Positions 8,699-16,540 of a stretch of 64,000 nt of DNA are shown here, piece by piece. Every line of letters begins with the position of its first letter. Position 1 is the first letter of the stretch. The notes under the pieces were generated by a model that was not told where the DNA came from, did not search any database, and saw only the letters and a program-made list of their open reading frames with translations. The position numbers were made by a program, and so were the translations under genes. Origin of the DNA: GCA-2687025 sp964473525 (GTDB taxonomy: Bacteria; Poribacteria; WGA-4E; GCA-2687025); assembly GCA_964473525.1 (NCBI GenBank), contig CAYYPK010000015.1:93295-157294 (forward strand), given 5' to 3'.

Positions 8699-9417
8699 GC
8701 GACACGCGTGAACGCAAGGTAGCGGTCATCACAGGTGGCAGTAGCGGCATAGGGGCCGCCACTGCCCGTCACCTGGCGTCGGACGGGTGGGCGGTCGTCC
8801 TTGCCGCCCGCACCGAGAGTCGCCTCGCGGAGACGCGGCAGAGCATCGCGGACGCAGGTGGGCGCGCGCTCGCCGTGGCAACCGACGTCACTGACGAGGA
8901 GCAAGTGTGCGGTCTCTTCGCGGCGACGCACGACGCCTACGGACGTGTTGACGCCCTCGTAAACAACGCGGGCATGTCGACAGGCGGCGAGACGGCTGAC
9001 AGTGACGCCGACGCGTGGTGGAACACCATCGACGTGAACCTGCGCGGGACGTACCTGTGCTCGCGGGCGGCGCTGAAGCGCATGCTTCCCGCAGGCTCCG
9101 GCCACATCGTGAACGTACTGTCGTTGGCGTCGGAGACCGCGTTCGCTGGAGCGGGCGCCTACTGCGCAAGCAAGGCGGCGGCGCTAATGCTCACCAAGGT
9201 CATGTCGGCAGAGGTGCGCGCGCGAGGTGTGCGCGTGACCGCGGTGCTCCCCGGAGCAACGGACACGCCTCTGTGGGACGACATGGGGTTCCGTCCCGCG
9301 GTCGAGGATATGATGCCGCCGGAACGCGTCGCGGAGACGGTGGCGTTCGTACTTACTCAGCCTCGGACGGCGGTAGTTGATCAGGTTCAGGTGATGCCGC
9401 CGCGAGGGATTCTGTAG
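8695..9417 (+). CDS. Short-chain dehydrogenase/reductase
   Basis: A 240-residue classical SDR. The dinucleotide loop 'TGGSSGIG' is near the N terminus, with 'NNAG' near residue 90, a Ser in 'VNVLSLAS' and the catalytic 'YCASK' Tyr/Lys. An Arg after strand 2 ('AARTESR') suggests NADP(H). Its start overlaps the stop of the tandem PTPS gene, so both are made together. In animals PTPS is followed by sepiapterin reductase, which is also an SDR, so a pterin reductase role is a reasonable guess but is not proven by sequence. The last 65 bp overlap the convergent pentapeptide-repeat gene. Confidence 0.87.
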   Translation: MSDTRERKVAVITGGSSGIGAATARHLASDGWAVVLAARTESRLAETRQSIADAGGRALAVATDVTDEEQVCGLFAATHDAYGRVDALVNNAGMSTGGETADSDADAWWNTIDVNLRGTYLCSRAALKRMLPAGSGHIVNVLSLASETAFAGAGAYCASKAAALMLTKVMSAEVRARGVRVTAVLPGATDTPLWDDMGFRPAVEDMMPPERVAETVAFVLTQPRTAVVDQVQVMPPRGIL

Positions 9418-9988
9418 CGTCGTAGCGCGCCGTCAGCTCGGGCGTGACGTTGTGCTCGAGCGACTTCCTCTTCAGCTTCGCGCCGTCAAGCGTGGCCTCG
9501 CGCAGGTCTGCGCCCACGACGCGGGCCTCGTACAGGTACGCGTTGGTGAGGTTCGCCCTGTGGAAGACGACGCCGTTCAGGTCGACCGCCCGGAACACCG
9601 CGCCCTCGAGGTCCGCGTCCTGGAAGGTTGTGGGCGGGTCGAACGGCTTCTCCAGCGACGGGTCGGCGTCGCCCACCATCGCCTCGCGAAGCGACGCGCC
9701 CCTGAACGTCGCGCTGCCAATCTTCGCGCCACTGAGGTACGCGCCGTCGAGATTCGCCTCGTCCAGGTTCGCCCCGCGGAGGTCCGCGCCGACGAGATAC
9801 GCCAGGCTGAGGTCGGCTCCCGCGAGGTTCGCGCGCCGCAGGTCGGCGCCGTTGAGGTTCGCCTTGCGCAGGTCCGCGCCAGCGAACTCGGCGTCGATGA
9901 GTGTCGCGTTCGGATGGTTGGCGGGCCCGCCCGTCTGCGCTCCGGGTTGGACGCTCGCCGTGCGTGCTACTCGCCCGTGACGTGCCAT
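9353..9988 (-). CDS. Pentapeptide-repeat protein
   Basis: A 211-residue protein built mostly of A(D/N)LxxA pentapeptides between about residues 28 and 110 and again from 130 to 180. They should fold as a right-handed quadrilateral beta-helix. An interruption at 'DADPSLEKPFDPPTTF' splits the two blocks. The N terminus is basic without a clear signal peptide, so it is probably cytoplasmic. The ATG at 9988 is preferred over an upstream GTG because AAAGGAA lies just before it. Such proteins can mimic DNA and shield gyrase, but nothing here proves that. The 3' end overlaps the SDR gene by 65 bp. Confidence 0.85.
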   Translation of the reverse strand: MARHGRVARTASVQPGAQTGGPANHPNATLIDAEFAGADLRKANLNGADLRRANLAGADLSLAYLVGADLRGANLDEANLDGAYLSGAKIGSATFRGASLREAMVGDADPSLEKPFDPPTTFQDADLEGAVFRAVDLNGVVFHRANLTNAYLYEARVVGADLREATLDGAKLKRKSLEHNVTPELTARYDATESLAAASPEPDQLPPSEAE

Positions 9989-10065
9989 CGTGTTCCTTTG
10001 CTCGCCGCGTGTGTTCGATTCGCGCCGCAGTTTACGCGCCTGTGCCACTTGTCACAAGCGCCCGA

Positions 10066-10887
10066 TCAGTCCGCGCGTTCCTCGTCCTTCGCCTGGTCCC
10101 ACAGCCGGTCGAGGAACTCCAGACTCTTGCCGTCCATGTCGTCGTCCGCGTCAGCGAGGAGCTCCTCCATGCGCTTGAATCGCCGCACGAACTTGCGGTT
10201 GGTTGCCCTCAGCGCCGCGTCTGGGTCGACGCGCAGGAAGCGCGCGAGATTCACGGCCGCGAAGAGCAGGTCGCCCATCTCGTCCGCTATCTGGTCGGTG
10301 GCGTCCGCGTCCGCCTCGTCGCTGATGTGCACCTCCAGCTCGGCGAGCTCCTCGCGCACCTTGGCGACGACCTGCTCCACGCGCTCCCAGTCGAATCCAA
10401 CGCGTTGCGCTTTCTTCTGCAGCTTCCACGCCGCCAGCAGCGACGGCATCCCCTTCGGCACGCCGTCGAGGGCCGACGTCCGACCCTCGTAGCCGGGCTC
10501 GGCACGCTTGATCGCTTCCCAAGCCGTGAGGACGCTGTCGGTATCCGCGGCGTCACCGTCGCCGAAGACGTGCGGGTGACGGCGGACCAGTTTCTCGTTC
10601 GTGTCGTTGAGGATGTCCACCATCCGAAACGCCCCGGCGTCGGCGCCTATCTGCGCGTGCAACGCCGTCACGACCATTATGTCGCCGAGCTCCTCCGCGA
10701 TCTTGCGCGGGTCGGCGTCCTCGATGGCCTCGACGACCTCGTAGGCTTCCTCTATGGTGTCCGCGCGGAGCGACTCGTGGGTTTGCTCGCGGTCCCACGG
10801 GCACCCGTTCTCGCCTCGCAACGTCTCCATGATGTCCAGTAGGCGTTGGAACGCGTCACGCGCGGTCTCGGCAGGCTGCTCGTGCAT
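10066..10887 (-). CDS. mazG: Nucleoside triphosphate pyrophosphohydrolase MazG
   Basis: A 273-residue house-cleaning enzyme that hydrolyses (d)NTPs to the monophosphate and pyrophosphate. Two MazG all-alpha domains are visible. The first has 'CPWDREQTHESL' and the metal-binding 'EEAYEVVEAI' with 'EELGDIMV' (about residues 46-72). The second has 'REELAELE' and 'DEMGDLLFAAVNLARFL' (about 175-215), the active copy in characterised homologues. The frame stays open upstream, but that part is Arg-rich antisense of the neighbouring gene, so the ATG at 10887 is taken as the start. The ribosome site is weak. Confidence 0.93.
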   Translation of the reverse strand: MHEQPAETARDAFQRLLDIMETLRGENGCPWDREQTHESLRADTIEEAYEVVEAIEDADPRKIAEELGDIMVVTALHAQIGADAGAFRMVDILNDTNEKLVRRHPHVFGDGDAADTDSVLTAWEAIKRAEPGYEGRTSALDGVPKGMPSLLAAWKLQKKAQRVGFDWERVEQVVAKVREELAELEVHISDEADADATDQIADEMGDLLFAAVNLARFLRVDPDAALRATNRKFVRRFKRMEELLADADDDMDGKSLEFLDRLWDQAKDEERAD

Positions 10888-10970
10888 CTGGCATGGCCCG
10901 TTGTTGGATCTTAGGCGCACCGGAATCTTAGCCACGCGGCGGGCGTGGCGGCAACGACGCCCGTGCACGA

Positions 10971-11000
10971 AGACGCCCCGGCGTGTCCGCCGAGGCGTCT
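10971..11000 (-). terminator. Strong hairpin, terminator-like without U-tract
   Basis: A near-perfect inverted repeat: seven base pairs (AGACGCC with GGCGTCT), one C-A mismatch, then five G/C pairs closed by a 4-nt loop. It begins 22 bp downstream of the stop of the minus-strand secreted Gly-rich protein and precedes mazG. No T-run follows on either strand, so it may be a weak or factor-assisted terminator or an mRNA 3'-end protector. Confidence 0.45.
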
Positions 11001-11021
11001 GCTGTCGTCGAGATGCGGCCG

Positions 11022-11525
11022 CTACTCGTCGCGTTGACGACGCTGGCGGCCCTCGCCGCCGCCCGCGCGCCCACGGCCGCCACGACGCTGCGCGGCGTTG
11101 GCTTGTTCCTGGTACCACTCGTCTAGCGTCGCGACCTGCTCCTCGTTGAGGTGCGCTTTCGCGGCCTCGCGCAGCTCGCGTTGGCCGGCCATGAGCCCCT
11201 GCATGGCTTCCCGACGGTTGTTCGGGTCTAGCTCGCCCATCGCTTCGGCCTTCACCCTGGTTTCCTCGATCGACTTCTGGTAGACCTTGCGGAGCGCGGC
11301 CAGTTGCTCGTCGGTGGTGTCCAACTCGAACGATATCTTGACCCACGAGCCATGCACCACGCGCTCGACGATGGACATGGGGTTGAAGCCACCGAAGCCG
11401 CCGCCTCCCCGGCCGCCGCCGGGCGGGCCACCAGGACGCTGGGCGTACACCGTGACGCCGGCCAACGACACTCCCACGAAGACACCGGCCGCGACGAGAA
11501 ACACGCTACGAACTGTACGCTTCAT
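11022..11525 (-). CDS. Secreted Gly-rich, Spy/CpxP-like small helical protein
   Basis: A 167-residue exported protein. The ATG at 11525 follows GGAGGGGG. Residues 1-29 form a signal peptide (basic start, hydrophobic core, 'VYAQ'). Residues 30-52 are a Gly/Pro-rich linker. Residues 60-145 are charged and helical, with 'LAALRKVYQKSIEETR' and 'LREAAKAHLNEEQVATLDEWYQ', reminiscent of the LTxxQ helices of Spy/CpxP-type periplasmic proteins, though no exact motif is present. The tail is Arg/Gly-rich. No characterised family is recognised with certainty. It ends before a strong hairpin. Confidence 0.7.
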   Translation of the reverse strand: MKRTVRSVFLVAAGVFVGVSLAGVTVYAQRPGGPPGGGRGGGGFGGFNPMSIVERVVHGSWVKISFELDTTDEQLAALRKVYQKSIEETRVKAEAMGELDPNNRREAMQGLMAGQRELREAAKAHLNEEQVATLDEWYQEQANAAQRRGGRGRAGGGEGRQRRQRDE

Positions 11526-11610
11526 CTTCTCCCCCTCCAACACACCGTAGGATGGCGATACCTATCTCGTTCGTTAGACGCCGCCAGTGAGGCGAGGATT
11601 AGGTTCCACG

Positions 11611-12387
11611 CTACACAGGCAAAGCGAGGTAGTCGTCCGTGCGGAACACGCAGTTTCGTTCGTCTATCTGTTCGGCGCCGCTCCCGACGTACCCCTTAAC
11701 GCTCTGACCCTCCAGCACGCGGACCTCTAGCTCGTACGGTGGCTCCAGGACGGCGGGCGCGACACGCTTGACGGCTTTGCAGCCCTTGCGGGCGCCCTTG
11801 CGGATCGCCGCGCGAGAGGCCTTGGGCGACAGGTGGTTCGCCAGCTCAATCCCCATACCCAGCTTAGTGGACACGGTCACGATGCCAGGCACGAGCGCGG
11901 CGGCCTCGATGCACGCCTTGTCGTCGCCGGCGAGGAACGTCGTGGGCACGCCGAAATGGCCCGCCATGTATGCGCGACCGCCGAATTCGCCTATGTACTC
12001 GCCGTTGAGCCTGTAGTACTCCACCGTCCGCGATGAGTACGTGTGGCAGAGCGGGGCGTCCTCGGTTCCGGCCATGGCGTGCTGCCCGACGAAGAAGAGC
12101 GCGTCGTACGTCTCGTCGAGACCCGTCGGCGCCTTCTTGCCGCGTCCGAAGATGAGCTCCGCCTTAGGATGGATGAGCTCGACGTCGATGCCGCCGGAGC
12201 CGTGACCGTCCATCACGACCACCTGCGCGCCCTTGTCATAGTCAAGAATGCCGTCGACGGCGGCGTTCACTTCCTTCGTCAGAAGGCGCATGGCCACGCT
12301 CTTGCGTGGCGACTCGTCTACGCGGGTCTGGTCCCACTGCGCTACGCACGCGGGCCCTTCGAGGTCGGTGAGTATGTATACCTTCAA
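11611..12387 (-). CDS. M55 family metallopeptidase (DppA-like D-aminopeptidase)
   Basis: A 258-residue zinc peptidase of the DppA family, whose founding member cleaves D-Ala-containing peptides. The family's metal-ligand pattern is intact: Asp8 and Glu10 in 'TDLEG', Asp60 and His62 in 'MDGHGSGG', His103 in 'GQHAMAG', plus His115 and an acidic residue near 134. No signal peptide is seen. The start is a TTG with GGAGA upstream. It lies 16 bp downstream of a TPR/TolB-propeller lipoprotein gene, so the two may be co-transcribed and act on peptides or cell-wall fragments; that link is inference. Confidence 0.9.
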   Translation of the reverse strand: MKVYILTDLEGPACVAQWDQTRVDESPRKSVAMRLLTKEVNAAVDGILDYDKGAQVVVMDGHGSGGIDVELIHPKAELIFGRGKKAPTGLDETYDALFFVGQHAMAGTEDAPLCHTYSSRTVEYYRLNGEYIGEFGGRAYMAGHFGVPTTFLAGDDKACIEAAALVPGIVTVSTKLGMGIELANHLSPKASRAAIRKGARKGCKAVKRVAPAVLEPPYELEVRVLEGQSVKGYVGSGAEQIDERNCVFRTDDYLALPV

Positions 12388-12403
12388 GCGCTGTCTCCAC
12401 TTA

Positions 12404-13714
12404 CTACGACCCGGCGCGCAGCCGGGCGTTCAGTTGGCGGCGTAGCGTGTCGGGGTTCGGCGGCTGCGCCAGGTCCATCAGGTAGAGCTCGAGGTAGTCG
12501 CTCCTGTCGCTCGCGAACACCACCTTCGTGCCGTCGGGCGAGAAGGCGGGCTGGATGCACCGTCCCTGGACGCGGCTCAGTGGACGCACCCGGCGCGTCT
12601 CCCACTCCATCAGCGCGAGCTCCGTGGTCGCGAAGCCCCGCTCGACGGCGTACACAAACCACTTTCCGTCGGGGGAGAACGAGCCGCCGAATTCCGAGTA
12701 TGGCGTGGTGGTTACCTGTCGGGCGTCCGATCCGTCGACTGCCATGTCCATGAGTTCGAAGTTCCGGTCGAACGTCCGCACGAAGATGATCCGGTCGCCC
12801 GCCGGGTGGTAAGTGGCCTGGCCGTCGTCCTCGGTAGTGGTGGTCAGCCGCTGCCGGTCCTTCCCATCCGCGGCCATCGTCCAGATGTCGAGGTTGGCGT
12901 CCACGATCGCCTCGAAGACGACGCGCGTGCCATCAGGACTGTACAGCGGGCTCCCAACAGGCCCAGGACTCGACGACAGGCGCCGATCCTCCTGCGTCGC
13001 CATGTCGCGCGCCATGAACGCCTCGTTGCGCGTCGACGAGCCGCTCGCCTGGAGCGTGATGAGCCCCGCGTTCGTGCGGTGCTGGACAGACGAGTAGAGG
13101 AGGCTGCTTCCGTCGGGACTGTAATTCGCGCCGTACTCGTTGGTGCGGGGCATGTCCGTCAGCCGGCGAAGCTCGCGAGCCCCTAGCGTGAGGAGCATCA
13201 GTTCTGCGTTGCCGTCAACGTGCGACGTGTAAACCACGTGCGCGCCGTCAACGCCGAAGCGGGGCGCGTAGTTGTCGGTCGACGTGCGCGTCAGGCGGGA
13301 CACCTTGTGCGCGTCGCCTACCAGGCCGGCGACGCGCGCGACGTGTGGTCCGTCGGCGTCGAGGTCGAGCGCCTCCAGGAACGCCTCGTATGCTTCCTCC
13401 TCGCGGCCTTGACGCAGAAGCGCCTCAGCGTATCCCACCGCGTAGTCCGCGCGGTGCGGCGACGCGGCCCACGCAGCGCGGTACATCGACTCGGCCTCGA
13501 CATCGACCCCGATGAGCAGGTGCATCTCGCCAAGGGCGGCGGCGCCCTCAGCCATCGACGATGGATCTCGGAACACGCGCGCGAACGTCGCTCGCGCGCC
13601 CGCGACATCTCCGCGGCCGAACAGATCCCATCCCTCGCCCACAGCGTCTGCCCCGCACCCGGCGCAGCCGAGGAGCGCGACCAAGACTAGAAGTGGGGAG
13701 GAATATCTGCGCAT
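12404..13714 (-). CDS. TPR plus TolB-like beta-propeller lipoprotein
   Basis: A 436-residue lipoprotein. The ATG at 13714 gives a signal peptide ending in a lipobox with Cys17 ('ALLGC'). Residues about 24-105 are helical TPR-like repeats ('GRGDVAGARATFARVF', 'LRQGREEEAYEAFLEAL'). Residues about 110-430 hold five or six TolB/WD40-like PD40 repeats, seen as repeated 'YSPDGT', 'FSPDGKWFVYA' and 'FSPDGTKVVFASD'. TolB-type propellers bind partner proteins at the envelope. No Pal or TolA gene is nearby, so it is a TolB-like scaffold rather than TolB itself. Confidence 0.85.
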   Translation of the reverse strand: MRRYSSPLLVLVALLGCAGCGADAVGEGWDLFGRGDVAGARATFARVFRDPSSMAEGAAALGEMHLLIGVDVEAESMYRAAWAASPHRADYAVGYAEALLRQGREEEAYEAFLEALDLDADGPHVARVAGLVGDAHKVSRLTRTSTDNYAPRFGVDGAHVVYTSHVDGNAELMLLTLGARELRRLTDMPRTNEYGANYSPDGSSLLYSSVQHRTNAGLITLQASGSSTRNEAFMARDMATQEDRRLSSSPGPVGSPLYSPDGTRVVFEAIVDANLDIWTMAADGKDRQRLTTTTEDDGQATYHPAGDRIIFVRTFDRNFELMDMAVDGSDARQVTTTPYSEFGGSFSPDGKWFVYAVERGFATTELALMEWETRRVRPLSRVQGRCIQPAFSPDGTKVVFASDRSDYLELYLMDLAQPPNPDTLRRQLNARLRAGS

Positions 13715-14054
13715 GGGCGTCTCCGTTGGGGGTCGGCGTCGGGGCATGATCATACCCCGCAGCGGGCAGACCGCGCTAGACGATTCCGATCGAGATGCTG
13801 TCTACAGGTGATGCACTACGGCAGGCGCTCTCTTCGCAGTCTGTCACTCTGAGTATGGCGGGGAATCTCCTGGGCGAGTGATCACGCCGAGATCCTCCGT
13901 CGCTGCGCTCCTCGGGATGACGGTGAATGGACGACGCGGCGCTCCATTGCCATAGCGTGCAGAGGCCGCCCCGATGGACGTTGCGCGCGGGCCAGGGACG
14001 CTCCACCATGCTCACGGGGCGCCTTCCTCGGCTCCACACACACGGAGGCAACGC
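13715..14054. other. 340-bp intergenic region between divergent genes
   Basis: It separates the minus-strand TolB-like lipoprotein gene from the plus-strand SDR gene and must hold their promoters unless they are read from elsewhere. It contains the REP-like palindrome at 13843-13921. A GGAGG at 14044-14048 is the ribosome site of the SDR gene. I find no RNA gene, and short open frames here look non-coding. Confidence 0.5.
13843..13921. repeat. REP/MITE-like intergenic palindromic element
   Basis: A 79-bp element bounded by imperfect inverted repeats GTCACTCTGAG and CTCGGGATGAC (8 of 11 positions complementary), with further inner similarity between the 'GAATCTCC' and 'GAGATCCTCC' parts. Read on the minus strand it begins GTCATCCCGAGGAGCGCAGC, a form familiar from dispersed intergenic repeats in many environmental genomes. 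Only one copy is seen in this window, so repeat status rests on that resemblance and on the palindrome. Confidence 0.55.
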
Positions 14055-14777
14055 ATGAAGCTGGACGGCAAGGTCGCGCTCGTGACGGGAGCGGGCAGGG
14101 GGATCGGCCGCGCGTGCGCCGCTGCGCTGGCCGAGCAAGGGGCGGACGTCGTCGTCGCCGCCCGGTCGGCGGACCAGCTCGACGCCGCGCGAGGGGACGT
14201 CGAGACGCTCGGCCGTCGGTGCCTGGCCGTGCCGACCGACCTGACGGAGGAGGCGCAAGTAGCGCGCCTGGCGGAGCAGGCCGTCGCTGGGTTCGGCGGC
14301 GTGGATGTGCTCGTCAACAACGCTGGCGTGGCGATGCACGACCCTCTGCCGGACATACCGACGGCCACCTGGGATCTGACGATGTCGGTGAACGTCCGGG
14401 CGCCGTTCCTGCTTGCGCGCGCCCTCTGGCCACAGATGGTGGCGCGTGGCGGGGGATGCATCCTGAACGTAGCGTCCGTGTCCGGCAAGCGCGCTGGCGC
14501 CGGGAACGCCACCTACTCAGCGTCCAAGTACGCGATCATCGGGTTCTCGGAGTCATTGTCCAAGGCGGGCAGGGACGTCAACATCCGGGCGTGCGCCGTC
14601 TGTCCCGGGCCGGTCGCCACGGTGATGCGCGCGGGCAACAACCCCAGCGAGGATCCGAACGACATCCTCACGCCGGAGGACATCGCGGAGGTGGTCGTCT
14701 TCGTCGCGACGCGACCACCTCGGGTTGTCATGCAAGAGACCGTGATAGAGCTGAACCCGTCCGGGCTAGGGAGCTAG
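14055..14777 (+). CDS. Short-chain dehydrogenase/reductase
   Basis: A 240-residue classical SDR with the loop 'TGAGRGIG', 'NNAG', a catalytic Ser in 'NVASVSGKR' and 'YSASK'. It resembles 3-oxoacyl-ACP reductase or generic sugar/alcohol dehydrogenases, and the substrate is not readable. The ATG at 14055 is chosen because GGAGG lies 6 bases upstream; the frame is open further upstream but without homology. It stands alone on the + strand and its last 12 bp overlap the opposing HEAT-repeat gene. Confidence 0.87.
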   Translation: MKLDGKVALVTGAGRGIGRACAAALAEQGADVVVAARSADQLDAARGDVETLGRRCLAVPTDLTEEAQVARLAEQAVAGFGGVDVLVNNAGVAMHDPLPDIPTATWDLTMSVNVRAPFLLARALWPQMVARGGGCILNVASVSGKRAGAGNATYSASKYAIIGFSESLSKAGRDVNIRACAVCPGPVATVMRAGNNPSEDPNDILTPEDIAEVVVFVATRPPRVVMQETVIELNPSGLGS

Positions 14778-16430
14778 GCTGACGCTCGGTGCGAGCATGT
14801 CCAGCGCCTGACGCGCCGCGCGGCGCACGTTCGGGGCTGGGTCCGTTGCGGCCAGCTGCTCAAGGGTGAGCTGTGCCTGCGTGGCGCCGAGTTGGCCCAG
14901 TCCGCGCGCGGCGTTCGCCCGCACGCTTGACGGCGCTGTCGCGTCGCCGATTGCGGCTGTCAGCGGGGCGATGGCGTTGGGGTTGTTGCTTCCGCCCAGC
15001 GCGCTGGCGGCCAAGGTCGCCTCCACGACCGCTCCGTTGGCCACGGCGTCCGCGAGGGTCGTCACCGCCGCGTCGTCGCCTATCTCGCCAAGGGCGACCA
15101 AGGCGTCGTGCGCGCGACGTCGATGCTCGGTGATGCCGTCCTTGAGCCCCTGGATGGAGGACAGCGCCGCCGCCGCCGCCTGCGCCTTAGGGCTTATCAC
15201 GGCCTCGACCGGAGCCGCCGTCAGAAGAGCTGTTCCCGTTACCTCCTCAGTCTGCACGACGGCTCCGCTGATCGCGGGGTCGTTCAACTGCCGCCGGCTG
15301 TTCTCGATCCAGTCGTTGAACGTGTTGGCAGCGCGTCTGTAGACCACGAGCTCCTCGACGTCTTTGCGTTCCTCGTTGAGGATCTTGAGCTGTTTCCTGC
15401 GGTCCTTCGACTCGCGCTGTATCTCGGACACCGTCATCGTGGACGGATCGGGCGGGGGCGCGTCGTCCTGCGCGACGGCGACCAACGCTTCTATCTCCGC
15501 CTGCGCCTCGGCGTCCTCGAGCACCTGCAGATTCGCTTCCATCTGCGTGACCGTCGTCATCGACGTCGTGTACAGATCAACCATCGTGGGCACGGCGGGC
15601 GAACCCATATCGGTGATGGCTGCCAACGCGTGACCTCGTGTCGTCGGGTTCTCGAGGTCGAGGGCGGCGAGCAAGTCGGGCATGGCCGGCTCGCCCAGGT
15701 TCGATAGCGCGCTCTGCGCCGCCGCGCCAACGGCGGCGTCGATGGAGTCCAGGACGCCTATGAGCGGCGCCGTGGCGCGCGGATCGCCCAACTCGCCCAG
15801 CGCCCGCGCGGAAAGTAGCTGCTTCGCCCTGTCGTGGCTACCGAGACCGAACACGAACGTGTCGACGGCGAAGCCACCCATCTGTAGCAGCGAGCGCGTT
15901 GCCACGCCCCGCAGCGGCGCGTCCCTCGCAACGTCGTGCGAGAGGAAGATGTCGGCCAGGGCGCCGACGGCGACCGGCTCACCCGTCTCGCCGAGGGCGT
16001 GCAACACCTGCGCGCGTACGCCTACGTCGCCGTCGTCCACGTGGCCAAGCAGCGCCTGCGCCCCGCGTTCGGTGCCGATAATGCCCAGCGAGCGCGCTGA
16101 CGCGCGACGTACGATCGGCTGCGTGTCGCTTAATCCTGCCGACAGAGCCGCTATCCCGGCAGCGTCGCCGATGCGTCCCAGCGCAGTAGCGGCGTTCACC
16201 CGCAGGCCGACGTGGCGCCCAACGACGCCCTGCGTGAGAGCGTCCAGCGCGGTCTGGCGCTCGGCCGGGCTGGCGAAAGTGGCGGCGCCGAGTTCAAGCG
16301 CGGCCGCGCGGCGATCCGTGGCGCCGGCCGTGTCGTCGGTGACCGTCGCGACCAGATCCACGACCGGAGTCTGCGCATGGAGAAGAATGGGTATGAAGAG
16401 AGAGACGCAGCCAAGCAAGAACGTCCGCAT
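14766..16430 (-). CDS. Exported HEAT-repeat (PBS-lyase-like) protein
   Basis: A 554-residue protein. The ATG at 16430 is preceded by GGAG and opens a signal peptide ending 'ILLHAQ'. Residues about 25-290 and 420-550 are rows of HEAT/EZ repeats ('ALGRIGDAAGIAALSAGLSD', 'LGEPAMPDLLAALD', 'LGQLGATQAQLTLEQL'). The middle section (about 300-400) is charged and probably coiled ('RRKQLKILNEERKDVEELVV'). It is a likely periplasmic scaffold; no enzyme motif is visible. It lies 110 bp downstream of a sulfatase gene. Its 3' end overlaps the convergent SDR gene by 12 bp. Confidence 0.82.
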   Translation of the reverse strand: MRTFLLGCVSLFIPILLHAQTPVVDLVATVTDDTAGATDRRAAALELGAATFASPAERQTALDALTQGVVGRHVGLRVNAATALGRIGDAAGIAALSAGLSDTQPIVRRASARSLGIIGTERGAQALLGHVDDGDVGVRAQVLHALGETGEPVAVGALADIFLSHDVARDAPLRGVATRSLLQMGGFAVDTFVFGLGSHDRAKQLLSARALGELGDPRATAPLIGVLDSIDAAVGAAAQSALSNLGEPAMPDLLAALDLENPTTRGHALAAITDMGSPAVPTMVDLYTTSMTTVTQMEANLQVLEDAEAQAEIEALVAVAQDDAPPPDPSTMTVSEIQRESKDRRKQLKILNEERKDVEELVVYRRAANTFNDWIENSRRQLNDPAISGAVVQTEEVTGTALLTAAPVEAVISPKAQAAAAALSSIQGLKDGITEHRRRAHDALVALGEIGDDAAVTTLADAVANGAVVEATLAASALGGSNNPNAIAPLTAAIGDATAPSSVRANAARGLGQLGATQAQLTLEQLAATDPAPNVRRAARQALDMLAPSVSLAP

Positions 16431-16540
16431 ACGGGCTCCTAGCGACGGCTTAGGGGGATACATGGCCACTCGTCGCAATCCACTGCTCACCTATCGGCAG
16501 AATGCGGCGCGTAGTTGATGGCCGCACTCCGCCGTCGGGT

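Noticed and set aside
10888..11346. Upstream extension of the mazG frame
   Set aside because: It is Arg/Gly/Pro-rich and covers the neighbouring gene in another frame; MazG homology starts at 10887.
12404..13714. True TolB of the Tol-Pal system
   Set aside because: It carries N-terminal TPR repeats and a lipobox, and no tolA, tolQ, tolR or pal gene is nearby.
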